DNA of 28,990 bases from JAFGBM01 sp964564915. GTDB taxonomy: Bacteria; Actinomycetota; Actinomycetes; Actinomycetales; Demequinaceae. The notes under the pieces are model-generated. The model saw only the letters and a list, made by a program, of their open reading frames with translations. It was not told the DNA's origin and searched no databases. The DNA is taken from the NCBI GenBank assembly GCA_964564915.1, contig CAZMCU010000020.1:1-28990 (forward strand). The letters are read 5' to 3'. Below, in pieces: positions 1-7,731 of this stretch (its first letter is position 1; each line of letters begins with the position of its first letter). The position numbers and the translations under genes were made by a program.

Positions 1-236
1 GTGGTCTTGGCGGGTGCCGTAGCCTTCGTGGTCGCGGACTTCGTCGAGGCGGTTCCCGAGGGCTTCTTTGCCGCAACTTTGGACGTCGCGGCGGACTTGG
101 CAGACGGCGAAGCAACGGAGGGTTTCGCCTCGTCGACCGCGACGGCTCCCCTGGACTTCGAGGCCGGAGCCGCTTCGTCGCGCGCGGGCGCGTCGCTAGA
201 ACCGGACTTACGACGCTGGAACAGGCTGGGCGACAC
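1..236 (-). CDS. Probable principal sigma factor RpoD/SigA, N-terminal part (runs off the window)
   Basis: A minus-strand frame is open from a GTG at 236 to the window edge (78 residues visible). The start is supported by GGAGG about 7 nt upstream and by a good promoter at 300-327. It begins VSPSLFQRRKSG and continues as low-complexity Lys/Ala/Ser/Thr/Pro sequence, ending in repeated KS/KAT/AAKK motifs. Such a basic, disordered extension is typical of the first 100 or so residues of actinobacterial principal sigma factors, and in many actinobacteria a DUF4192 gene lies beside rpoD, as here. No sigma region 1.2-4 is inside the window, so the identity is inferred from composition, promoter and neighbour. 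A DNA-binding protein with a Lys/Ala-rich tail is an alternative. Confidence 0.5.
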   Translation of the reverse strand, partial: MSPSLFQRRKSGSSDAPARDEAAPASKSRGAVAVDEAKPSVASPSAKSAATSKVAAKKPSGTASTKSATTKATAPAKT

Positions 237-299
237 CGAATGAACCTCCGCGGAAAGGGGGGACTGCGTCGGCCTGTCGCCGTCACGCAATTTCATTAT

Positions 300-327
300 A
301 TTGTAACGTTTCCCGCGCTCCTGTCCA
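300..327 (-). promoter_or_regulatory. Sigma70-type promoter for the rpoD-like gene
   Basis: Read on the minus strand, TGGACA (327-322), a 16-nt spacer and TACAAT (305-300) form a near-consensus promoter. A second overlapping hexamer, TATAAT, is at 300-295. The site lies in an AT-rich island in otherwise GC-rich DNA. Predicted transcription starts near 293, giving a leader of about 57 nt before the GTG at 236. Confidence 0.6.
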
Positions 328-394
328 GCCTTGAAGCGACCGAAATTTCCATCTACACCGGGGATAACGCCTCAATTCGGGCGACGGATTCCCG

Positions 395-1459
395 TCAGGC
401 GGCCCTCTTCCAGCCGGGATCGATCCCCGCGAGTAGCGTGCACTCCAGCAATGCGGCTAGCCGGTAGCCGGGTTCCGACTCATGAGCCCGCAGGAGAAGA
501 GAACGGCACGCCCCTTCGTCTCCATCCCACCACGCGAGGACGGCGCTCAACGTGAGGGTTGGGGCTCGAAGCGCCACCCGCGCGTGAGCTGTGAGCCACC
601 CCAGGAGACTCCACACATTCGCGATCAACGCGGGATCCGGACGAACCCCGTCTTCAGGCGACACTAAAACGCGCAGCACGCGGGAAACTTCCTCGTCCGC
701 CGTCCCATCGAGCACCCCCCGGGAGACCTTCCCCGACCCCGGCATCAAGGAAATCAGGACGGCGTCCCTGAAGCGACGGTCCTGCAACGCCGCGATGAGC
801 TTTCCGCACACCGCGTCGGAGGGAAGCGTTCCCGCTCTCGTTGCCGTAAGCGCCGCCTTCCACGAGGTGAACGAACGTTTCCGCCACCCGGTGGGGTCCG
901 CGTCTCGGTGCGCCCACCACCGCTCCCCCGCCCGAGCGGATCGTCGGCGCGCGGGCTCGTCGACGTCGTAGTCTCCGTCGGGGTTCGCCCCCGAGAGTCG
1001 GTGAGGACGAGCGGAGACCCGGACGACCGGTGCGTCGGTGGGATCGCTCGGGGGAATGGGCCGCCCCCGCGTGGGGCAGCAGGATTCGCGCGCACACCCC
1101 GGGGAGAAGAACCTCCCCGATCGGACCGCCCAACATTCGACATCGTCGATTACCTCCGCGATGACGGGTCGAATGGCATCGAGCGCGGGGCACGCGAGCC
1201 GCACGTCGTCCTCCGTAAAGGAAACGAGGACCGCCGCCTCGGCCTGGTCTCGAGAGAGGTGCCCCGCTAGGGCCCTCGCGAGCGGGGCCGCGGAATCGGG
1301 GCGCACGCAATCGGCGCGATCGACCCTCAGGATGACCCCCACCTCCCCCCGATGACGGAGCGAGACAACGACGACGCTCTCCCGGGGAGCGAATCCGAGG
1401 AGCGTGGGGATCGCGGCCATGAGGGCCCCCGGCCCGTGAAGCGAGCGTGTGGATTCCAT
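395..1459 (-). CDS. DUF4192 family protein
   Basis: This 354-residue protein matches the actinobacterial DUF4192 family, recognised by the N-terminal block containing GPGALMAAIPTLLGF followed by SVVVVSLR and GVILRVDR. The function is unknown; there is no signal peptide or clear membrane span, so it is probably cytoplasmic. The ATG at 1459 is chosen because AAGGG lies 9 nt upstream and the conserved block starts just after it. A 17-codon longer version (ATG at 1510) has no ribosome site, and extension to 1915 would run antisense through the prenyl synthase gene. It is divergent from the prenyl synthase and lies upstream of the rpoD-like gene, separated from it by a 158-nt gap that holds a promoter. 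Confidence 0.8.
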   Translation of the reverse strand: MESTRSLHGPGALMAAIPTLLGFAPRESVVVVSLRHRGEVGVILRVDRADCVRPDSAAPLARALAGHLSRDQAEAAVLVSFTEDDVRLACPALDAIRPVIAEVIDDVECWAVRSGRFFSPGCARESCCPTRGRPIPPSDPTDAPVVRVSARPHRLSGANPDGDYDVDEPARRRSARAGERWWAHRDADPTGWRKRSFTSWKAALTATRAGTLPSDAVCGKLIAALQDRRFRDAVLISLMPGSGKVSRGVLDGTADEEVSRVLRVLVSPEDGVRPDPALIANVWSLLGWLTAHARVALRAPTLTLSAVLAWWDGDEGACRSLLLRAHESEPGYRLAALLECTLLAGIDPGWKRAA

Positions 1460-1592
1460 GGGGATCACCCTTGCCTCGGCACTCAAGTCCCGCCGCCCCT
1501 CCGTGATCATCGGGGACGGTGAGGGCCACCCCACCGCCTGGGGACACCTCTCAATCGATGCCCGCGTTCGTTTCTCCCCCAATGCGGGCCCG

Positions 1593-1598
1593 TAGTCT
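1593..1598 (+). promoter_or_regulatory. Leaderless -10 element (TAGTCT) of the prenyl synthase gene
   Basis: TAGTCT matches the actinobacterial TANNNT -10 and ends exactly 6 nt before the GTG at 1605. No Shine-Dalgarno sequence lies between them, so transcription probably starts at the G of the start codon. Confidence 0.55.
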
Positions 1599-1604
1599 GG
1601 TCCC

Positions 1605-2684
1605 GTGGACGACGTTCGGGCGGACTGGAGCGAAGACGTCGAGCGATCCATGCTCGCCACGATCGCGTCGGTCGCGGCCGCAATCGTTCCCGTTGGGGCG
1701 GCCGGAAAGGATCTCACGGGAGCGGTCGTGCACGCCCTCGAGGGCGGAAAGCGCCTCCGCTCAACCCTCCTCCTCGCTTCGCACGCCGCAAATCGGGGGA
1801 ACGCGGAGCACGCCGTGGTGTGCCTCGGCGCGAGCCTCGAGCTCTTCCACACCGCCGCCCTCCTCCACGACGACGTCATCGACTCGTCCGAGACGCGACG
1901 CGGAAAGCCCTCCACCCACGCGGCGTTCGCCTCCGGCCATCGAGAGAATGGCTGGGAGGGGGATGCCGCGGCTTTCGGTCAGGCGGGCGCAATCCTTGCG
2001 GGCGATATCGCCCTCATGGCAAGCGGGAGGGCACTTCACGCCGCGATGGCGCAACTCCCGGAGGGCCCACGGGACAGGGTGGCGATCCTCCTCCATGACA
2101 CGATCGACCTTGTGAGCGCGGGGCAGTACCTCGACATGAAACTCGCCGCGCAGCCGATCGACGCGATTGCCGACCAGGAGGCCGACATCCGGGCAACGAT
2201 GCGCGCCAAGACGGCGTCCTACACGAGCGAGGCGCCCCTGGCGATGGGCGCGATAGCCGCGGGGGCAAGCGACGATACCGTGTCCAGGCTGCGCTCCATC
2301 GGAACCCTCATGGGCGTCGCGTTCCAACTCCGCGACGACGTGCTCGGCCTAACCGGGACGCCGGAGGTGACCGGGAAACCCGTGGGGGACGACCTCCGCG
2401 AGGGCAAGCGCACCTTGATCGTGTGGCACGCCTGGACGCGAGCGAAGAAGCCCTCCCACAAGGCCGCCCTGCGTCGCGTCCTCGGCGACCGAACGGCATC
2501 GGACGCCGATATCGCCTCCGCGATTGCGGTCATCGAGTCCCTCGGGGCTTTCGACGCCGTCGAGGACGAGATCGCGGAAACCACGAGGGTGGTACGACGC
2601 ACGATCGGGGGCCTCAACCTCGTCGAACCGTATGCCGCCGTTCTCGATGGCATCGCGGCTAGCACGGCCAACAGGGATCGCTAG
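1605..2684 (+). CDS. idsA: Polyprenyl (geranylgeranyl-type) diphosphate synthase
   Basis: This trans-prenyltransferase of 359 residues condenses isopentenyl diphosphate with allylic diphosphates, supplying precursors for carotenoids, quinones or lipid carriers. The first Asp-rich motif is DDVID at 89-93 and the second region is DDVLG at 244-248, followed by GKPVGDDLREGKRT, the usual form in actinobacterial geranylgeranyl synthases. Chain length cannot be decided by eye. The GTG start at 1605 has no ribosome site but has a TANNNT hexamer at leaderless spacing. The gene ends tail-to-tail with the next gene, both stops lying in one palindromic CTAG at 2681-2684. M. tuberculosis idsA2 (Rv2173) sits in the same context beside Rv2175c and pknL. 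The symbol is by family. Confidence 0.9.
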   Translation: MDDVRADWSEDVERSMLATIASVAAAIVPVGAAGKDLTGAVVHALEGGKRLRSTLLLASHAANRGNAEHAVVCLGASLELFHTAALLHDDVIDSSETRRGKPSTHAAFASGHRENGWEGDAAAFGQAGAILAGDIALMASGRALHAAMAQLPEGPRDRVAILLHDTIDLVSAGQYLDMKLAAQPIDAIADQEADIRATMRAKTASYTSEAPLAMGAIAAGASDDTVSRLRSIGTLMGVAFQLRDDVLGLTGTPEVTGKPVGDDLREGKRTLIVWHAWTRAKKPSHKAALRRVLGDRTASDADIASAIAVIESLGAFDAVEDEIAETTRVVRRTIGGLNLVEPYAAVLDGIAASTANRDR

Positions 2685-3124
2685 GCGTAGGTCTGGGCTA
2701 CGCGCCGGACGTGAGCACGCTTGCCCGAGCGGAGAGCATCGACGGGCGTCTGCCCCAATTCGTCGTTGTCGTCGAGGAGCCAACGCATCACGTGGTCATC
2801 CGTCAAACCCGCGTCCGCGAGGAGGATGACCGTCCCGCGAAGGGTGGGGATGGGCTGCAGTCCATCCGGCCCTTCGATGAGGAACGATTCCGGTACGTGC
2901 AACGCGTCGTTCTCTCCCCGTCGGACCGCGAGAAGATGCCGTTCGCGCACCAACTCCCGCACCCGCGAAACCGGGACCTTGAGGCGTAAGGCGACGTCAG
3001 GAAGCGCTAACCACGTCGTTTCTCCCGCCACCCTCCTAGCGTATCGAACGACCGCCTTGGATGCCCCTTTCACGAGTTCCTTCACTCCACTGACGAAGCC
3101 GCGCCGCTCGCCTCTCAACCCCAC
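2681..3124 (-). CDS. Rv2175c-like DNA-binding protein
   Basis: This protein of about 147 residues is similar along its length to M. tuberculosis Rv2175c, including an N-terminal helix-turn-helix-like part (LPDVALRLKVPVSRVRELV) and a C-terminal PVDALRSGKRAHVRRVAQTYA-like tail. Rv2175c is a wHTH DNA-binding protein phosphorylated by PknL, and here the pknL-like gene is its immediate divergent neighbour. The start is uncertain: GTG at 3124 abuts AGGAGG, whereas TTG at 3118 lies 6 nt after AGGAGG and may be the true start. The 3' end shares a CTAG with the prenyl synthase stop. It is probably a cytoplasmic regulator and a substrate of the adjacent kinase; its targets are not visible. Confidence 0.85.
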   Translation of the reverse strand: MGLRGERRGFVSGVKELVKGASKAVVRYARRVAGETTWLALPDVALRLKVPVSRVRELVRERHLLAVRRGENDALHVPESFLIEGPDGLQPIPTLRGTVILLADAGLTDDHVMRWLLDDNDELGQTPVDALRSGKRAHVRRVAQTYA

Positions 3125-3137
3125 CCTCCTCCCCGCC

Positions 3138-3143
3138 TAGAAT
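3138..3143 (+). promoter_or_regulatory. Leaderless -10 element (TAGAAT) of the PASTA kinase gene
   Basis: TAGAAT followed by exactly 6 nt and a GTG at 3150. The in-frame GTG at 3144 would lie inside the spacer, so this element argues for translation from 3150. Confidence 0.55.
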
Positions 3144-3149
3144 GTGACC

Positions 3150-5090
3150 GTGCCAGACGCCCTCATCGATCCCCTCATCGGCCAAGTGGTCGACGAGAGG
3201 TACCTGGTGAGCGAGCGCCTCGCCGACGGCGGGATGGCGACGGTCTACCGCGCGACGGATCGCCGGCTCGGCAGAGATGTCGCCCTCAAGATCATGAATC
3301 CCTCGTTTATCGGCGGGGCGGGGGCGAAGGACTTCGCCGGTCGGTTCCGCCGGGAGGCGCGCGCCGCGGCCCGGTTGACGCACCCCGGCATGGTGCGGGT
3401 GTACGACCAGGGCACGGACGGGGACACCAACTATTTGACGATGGAATACGTCGATGGACCCAACCTCCGCGAATACTTGGCGCGGACGGGCACCCTCTCG
3501 GTCGGAGAGTCCCTGGCGATCGTCGACCGCATCCTCGACGCCCTCGGCGCCGCCCACCGGCAGGGGCTCGTCCACCGCGACATCAAACCGGAGAACGTCC
3601 TGATCGATACGGATGGTCTTCCCAAGCTCGGGGACTTCGGGCTCGCGCGAGCGGCGACGGAGGTGACCTCGACGGAAACCGGAACGGTGCTCGGCACGGT
3701 CGCGTACCTCGCGCCCGAGGTGATCCGACACGCCACGGCAGACTCCCGAGCGGACGTGTACGCGATCGGGATCCTCCTCTTCGAAATGGTGACGGGGCGC
3801 CAACCCTTCACGGGATCCTCCGCCATCGATGTCGCGGCGCGAACCGTCCACGAGGATGTCCCCGCCCCGTCGTCGTATGTCGCGTGGCTTCCTCCCGAGT
3901 TCGATGCCCTCGTAGCAACCTTGACCGCTCGGGACCCCGACCTGCGCCCCTACGACGCGAACGAGGCCCTCGCCCTCGTCCGCCAGACGCGCAGCATGAT
4001 CGACGAACCAACGTTGGCGCGCAGCGCGGATCCGCCGACGGGGGCACACCCGATCACCCACGACCCCCAGGCCACCGTCGCTATGGAGCCCACCCCAACC
4101 GGGGCGACCGTCGCCCTCCCCATCGGCATCGGGGGGGAGCCCGGCAACGAACTCGAGGAACTGGATGGGTACGTCCCCCCTCCTCCCCCGCGCAAGCCGC
4201 ACCTCGCGTCGTGGATCATCGCGACGACGGCGGCGGCGGTCGTGCTCACCGTCCTCGGTTTCTGGTGGTACACCACAATCGGACCGGGGGCGTACGCGAA
4301 GGTTCCCGAGATCTCCGGCATGACCGTTCAGGCGGCAACGACGGCCCTTGAGGCCGAAGGCCTCGACTCGACGTTCATTCAGGCATTCGACGACAACGTC
4401 GCGCCGGGGCTCGTCGTCAGCGCGGATCCTCCGATCGGCCACTCCGTATCGCGCGAAGGCACCGTGATCGTCACGGTGTCCAAGGGCCCGCGAATGACCG
4501 ACGTGCCCGAGATCGTCGGCGTTCTCGAGGCCGACGCCCGGGCGGCCCTCGACACGGCCGGGTTCCCCGAGCCGATCACGTCCCACGACTACAGCGACAC
4601 CGTGCCGCTAGGCGAGGTCATCTCCAGTTCGCCGGAGGAGGGCACGTCGCAGCGCTGGAACACCGTCGTGTCGCTCGTGATCTCCGATGGGCCGGCACCG
4701 ATCGTGTTCCCCAGCGTCCTCGGAATGTCCGAAGCCGAAGCGAAAGCCCAGTTGGAGGATCAATTCGGGCTCGTCGTCTACGTCGATCACGGTAGGACCC
4801 TCGACTACTCCACCGGGCAGATCTACGACCAGGATCCTCCCGCGAATACGGCGGGTCACCGAACGGACGCGATCACCGTCTGGATCTCCGACGGAAAGCC
4901 CCTGGTCCACATTCCCGACTTCACCTTGAGCGAGGTCGACGCCGCCCAACAGCGAGCGGAGGACCTTGGCTTGACGGTCACCCTGCAACCCAAGTGGTTC
5001 TGGAGCACCAAGCGTTGGATCGTCGACCAAAGCATCGACCCCGGCGAGGACGTCGAGGTCGGAACGACGATCGTCCTTACGTACAACTAG
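3150..5090 (+). CDS. pknL: Membrane Ser/Thr protein kinase with four PASTA domains (PknL-type)
   Basis: This receptor kinase has 646 residues. The N-terminal kinase domain shows the glycine loop DGGMATVY, catalytic Lys in VALKIM (about 47), HRDIKPEN (about 142), DFGLA (about 162) and GTVAYLAPE, with several Thr in the activation loop. A Pro-rich linker leads to one membrane span near 350-375, followed by four PASTA repeats from about 384 to the end. These usually bind muropeptides or lipid II, which would couple cell-wall state to phosphorylation. Divergence from the Rv2175c-like gene identifies it as PknL-type, since M. tuberculosis PknL phosphorylates Rv2175c. An upstream in-frame GTG at 3144 is possible. 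From memory, M. tuberculosis PknL lacks PASTA domains while the corynebacterial protein has them. Confidence 0.93.
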   Translation: MPDALIDPLIGQVVDERYLVSERLADGGMATVYRATDRRLGRDVALKIMNPSFIGGAGAKDFAGRFRREARAAARLTHPGMVRVYDQGTDGDTNYLTMEYVDGPNLREYLARTGTLSVGESLAIVDRILDALGAAHRQGLVHRDIKPENVLIDTDGLPKLGDFGLARAATEVTSTETGTVLGTVAYLAPEVIRHATADSRADVYAIGILLFEMVTGRQPFTGSSAIDVAARTVHEDVPAPSSYVAWLPPEFDALVATLTARDPDLRPYDANEALALVRQTRSMIDEPTLARSADPPTGAHPITHDPQATVAMEPTPTGATVALPIGIGGEPGNELEELDGYVPPPPPRKPHLASWIIATTAAAVVLTVLGFWWYTTIGPGAYAKVPEISGMTVQAATTALEAEGLDSTFIQAFDDNVAPGLVVSADPPIGHSVSREGTVIVTVSKGPRMTDVPEIVGVLEADARAALDTAGFPEPITSHDYSDTVPLGEVISSSPEEGTSQRWNTVVSLVISDGPAPIVFPSVLGMSEAEAKAQLEDQFGLVVYVDHGRTLDYSTGQIYDQDPPANTAGHRTDAITVWISDGKPLVHIPDFTLSEVDAAQQRAEDLGLTVTLQPKWFWSTKRWIVDQSIDPGEDVEVGTTIVLTYN

Positions 5091-5121
5091 ACGACGGGGG
5101 CGCGCGCGTCGGGGGCCACGC

Positions 5122-6474
5122 TCACGCGTGCTGGAGCAACTCCGACACGAGGAACGCCATCTCGAGCGACTGTTGGTGATTGAGCCGGGGGTCGACCAGG
5201 GTCTCGTAGCGTTCGGACAAGCCCGCCTCGTTGATGTCTTGAGTGCCGCCCATGACCTCGGTTACGTCGTCTCCCGTCAACTCGATGTGGATGCCCCCGG
5301 GGACGGTGCCAGCGGCGCGGTGAACCTCGAAGAACCCCCGCACCTCGTCGAGGATCGTCTCGAAGCGACGTGTCTTGTAGCCCGACTCCGACGTGAACGT
5401 GTTCCCATGCATCGGGTCCGTGATCCAGTTCGTGGGAACGCCACCGTCACGCACCGCCTCGACGATTGGAGGCAGCGTGTCGCGGATCTTGTCCGCGCCC
5501 ATGCGCGTGATGAACGTCAAACGTCCGGGAATCCCCTCCGGGTTGAGCCGCTCAACGAGCGCCACCGCCTCCGCTGGCGTCGTCGCTGGACCGAGTTTGA
5601 CGCCGATGGGGTTCTTGACCTTTGACATGAATTCGACGTGCGCACCATCGAGTTGACGGGTCCGATCCCCGATCCACAGGAAGTGGGCGGAACAGTCGTA
5701 CGGGTCGCCCGTGCGGGAGTCGATGCGCGTGAGGGGCCGCTCGTAGTCGAGCAGGAGAGCCTCGTGACTCGAGTAGAGATCGACGGTGCGGAGGGCGTCG
5801 AAGTACTCCCCACACGCCGCCATGAAACGCACGGCACGATCGATTTCCGCCGCCGTCTGCTCGTACTTGGAGTACGCGGGGTTGGCGGTGAAACCCTTGT
5901 TCCATTCGTGCACGAGCCGAAGGTCGGCAAAACCGCCGTGCGTGAACGCGCGAACCAGATTGAGGGTCGCGGCGGACGTATGGTACGCGTCGAGCAGGCG
6001 ACGTGGGTTGGGCGTGCGCTCGTCCGGAGTGAATCCGATGCCGTTGATGATGTCGCCGCGGTATGCGGGTAATTCGACCCCGTCCCGGACCTCCATGTCG
6101 CACGAGCGAGGCTTCGCGTACTGACCGGCAATCCGCCCGATCTTGATGACGGGCATGCTTGCGCCGTGGGTGAGGACGACCGCCATCTGCAGAATCGTCT
6201 TGATCTTCCCGCGGATGCGGTCGGCGGTGGCCTCCGCGAAACTCTCCGCGCAATCCCCGCCCTGGAGGATGAACGCCTTGCCCTCCCCCACCTTGGCGAG
6301 TAAGTCCCGCAACACGTCGGTCTCGCCCGCGAAGACGAGCGGTGGCTTGACCGCCAACTCCTCGCTCGCCGCCTTGAGCGCCGCAGCGTCAGGCCATTGG
6401 GGCTGCTGGTGCGCCTTCTTAGTCCGGTAGGAGTCGACGCCGGCAGCGGCAAGGATCTCCTGGGGTGACGTCAC
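5122..6474 (-). CDS. aroG: Class II 3-deoxy-D-arabino-heptulosonate-7-phosphate synthase
   Basis: This enzyme catalyses the first step of the shikimate pathway, condensing phosphoenolpyruvate with erythrose 4-phosphate. Family motifs along its 450 residues include LQGGDCAESF, MPVIKIGRIAGQYAKPRS, EALLLDYERPLTR, the metal-site region DPMHGNT, and a C-terminal GGTQDI and DPRLN block, closely matching M. tuberculosis AroG. The GTG at 6474 is preferred because its GTGA overlaps the TGA stop of the phosphofructokinase gene, a typical coupling junction; ATG at 6510 would add 12 residues. It is the last gene of a run ROK kinase, PlsC, PPi-PFK, DAHP synthase. It converges with the kinase gene across a 31-nt GC-rich gap in which I see no clear terminator. 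Confidence 0.95.
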   Translation of the reverse strand: MTSPQEILAAAGVDSYRTKKAHQQPQWPDAAALKAASEELAVKPPLVFAGETDVLRDLLAKVGEGKAFILQGGDCAESFAEATADRIRGKIKTILQMAVVLTHGASMPVIKIGRIAGQYAKPRSCDMEVRDGVELPAYRGDIINGIGFTPDERTPNPRRLLDAYHTSAATLNLVRAFTHGGFADLRLVHEWNKGFTANPAYSKYEQTAAEIDRAVRFMAACGEYFDALRTVDLYSSHEALLLDYERPLTRIDSRTGDPYDCSAHFLWIGDRTRQLDGAHVEFMSKVKNPIGVKLGPATTPAEAVALVERLNPEGIPGRLTFITRMGADKIRDTLPPIVEAVRDGGVPTNWITDPMHGNTFTSESGYKTRRFETILDEVRGFFEVHRAAGTVPGGIHIELTGDDVTEVMGGTQDINEAGLSERYETLVDPRLNHQQSLEMAFLVSELLQHA

Positions 6475-7670
6475 GGTTGCCCGATTTCCTTGCACATTGC
6501 CGTGAACCATTCCTGCCGGATGTCGAACTTCTTGTGACCCTCGATGCGGGGGAACGGGATCGCCTTGAGGCGATCCTCGTCCTCCTCGTCATGGCCGATG
6601 ACACCTGCTTCGCCGCGGAGCGCACACTCGACGGCGTAGTCCGTCATCGAGTGGATGAGTTGGAGATCCTCGTCGTTGGCCCGTGCCGAGCGGGAGAAGT
6701 AGCCGGACTTCTGCACCATGACCTTCTCCGCGCCGATGCGGTCGGCGAACTGCTGGGCAAACCACACCCCGGGGTTGATCATGTCGAGCATGACGTGGCC
6801 GAACGGGTCACGACGGACCTCCTGGCCGGCTTCTTCCATCTCCTTGACGATTTCCGGCACACCCGCGCCTTCGCTCAAGAAGATATTGACGTTGCCAATC
6901 GTGTCCATGACCTTCTTGAGGCGCACAGCCTCCGCATCGAGATCATAGGAAATCTCCGGCACGTAAACGCCGTGAATCTCCCAACGGTCGCGAGACAACC
7001 CAATGCCGGGAACCCACTCGCGCGTGTCGAGCCATTCGCGGTATTTGTCGGCCGCGGCGGCGGTGAGCCACCCGCACGCCCGCCCCATGACCTCATGGAC
7101 GATCAGCATGCGCGGGCTGGACCGGTGCTCGCCGATGACGTTTTGGGCGAAGATGCTCGCCTGCTCCGCCGCGCTCCACGCGCCGAGCGACTGCCGGATC
7201 GGCACGATGTCGTTGTCGATCGTCTTGGGCAAGCCGACGACCGTCAGCCCGTAGCCGTTGACCTCAAGGAAGGCGGCGAGGTCGGCAGCCGTCGTATTGG
7301 TGTCGTCGCCGCCGATCGTGTGAAGCACGTCAACGCCATCCGCCTTGAGTTGGTTGGCGGCGACCTCAAGGGGATCCTGTCCCTCCTGGACAAGACCTCG
7401 CGCGACGCAGTCGGCGACGTTCGTGAGCTTGACGCGGCTGTTGCCGATAGGGCTGCCCCCGAACTGGTGAAGGATGCTCGCGCGCTCGCGGACCTCGTCG
7501 GACACGACGATCTTGTCCCCGCGGAGCAGCCCGTGATATCCGTGCTGGTACGCGATGAGTTCAACGTCTGGTGCAACCTCGGTGTACCGGGTGATCAGGC
7601 CGCCAAGGGCGGACGAAAGGCACGGGGCAAAACCTCCCGCGGTAAGGAGGGCGACGCGATGGACAGACAC
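6471..7670 (-). CDS. pfp: Pyrophosphate-dependent type phosphofructokinase
   Basis: This 399-residue phosphofructokinase family protein phosphorylates fructose 6-phosphate. Two signature positions point to PPi rather than ATP as phosphoryl donor: the nucleotide-site motif is GGDDTN (121-125, Asp123 where ATP enzymes have Gly), and the catalytic loop is PKTIDND (148-154, Lys149 where ATP enzymes have Gly). The N-terminal loop is the less common AGGFAPCLS. PPi enzymes work in both glycolytic and gluconeogenic directions and some also act on sedoheptulose 7-phosphate. The GTG start at 7670 has AAAGG 8 nt upstream and a TAGTAT -10 at 7712-7707. The stop overlaps the aroG start by GTGA. Donor use is predicted from residues only. 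Confidence 0.92.
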   Translation of the reverse strand: MSVHRVALLTAGGFAPCLSSALGGLITRYTEVAPDVELIAYQHGYHGLLRGDKIVVSDEVRERASILHQFGGSPIGNSRVKLTNVADCVARGLVQEGQDPLEVAANQLKADGVDVLHTIGGDDTNTTAADLAAFLEVNGYGLTVVGLPKTIDNDIVPIRQSLGAWSAAEQASIFAQNVIGEHRSSPRMLIVHEVMGRACGWLTAAAADKYREWLDTREWVPGIGLSRDRWEIHGVYVPEISYDLDAEAVRLKKVMDTIGNVNIFLSEGAGVPEIVKEMEEAGQEVRRDPFGHVMLDMINPGVWFAQQFADRIGAEKVMVQKSGYFSRSARANDEDLQLIHSMTDYAVECALRGEAGVIGHDEEDEDRLKAIPFPRIEGHKKFDIRQEWFTAMCKEIGQP

Positions 7671-7706
7671 AGCGGGACCTTTCGACGAACGGGTGCGATT
7701 CCCACC

Positions 7707-7712
7707 ATACTA
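7707..7712 (-). promoter_or_regulatory. Probable -10 (TAGTAT) for the pfp-aroG pair
   Basis: TAGTAT on the minus strand in the 61-nt gap between plsC and pfp, about 36 nt before the GTG start, leaves room for a ribosome site. This suggests that pfp-aroG can be transcribed independently of the upstream kinase and acyltransferase genes. No convincing -35 was seen. Confidence 0.4.
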
Positions 7713-7731
7713 GGGTCGCGAATCCGGGACC

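Noticed and set aside
1460..1915. Possible 5' extension of the DUF4192 gene to 1915
   Set aside because: The extension has no ribosome site, lies antisense to the start of the prenyl synthase gene, and its Arg/Ser-rich translation looks like a shadow of that gene.
3036..4586. Long minus-strand open frame opposite the PASTA kinase gene
   Set aside because: It is a shadow frame of high-GC coding DNA; its Arg/Gly/Asp/Val-rich translation matches no family and the plus strand has an unambiguous kinase.
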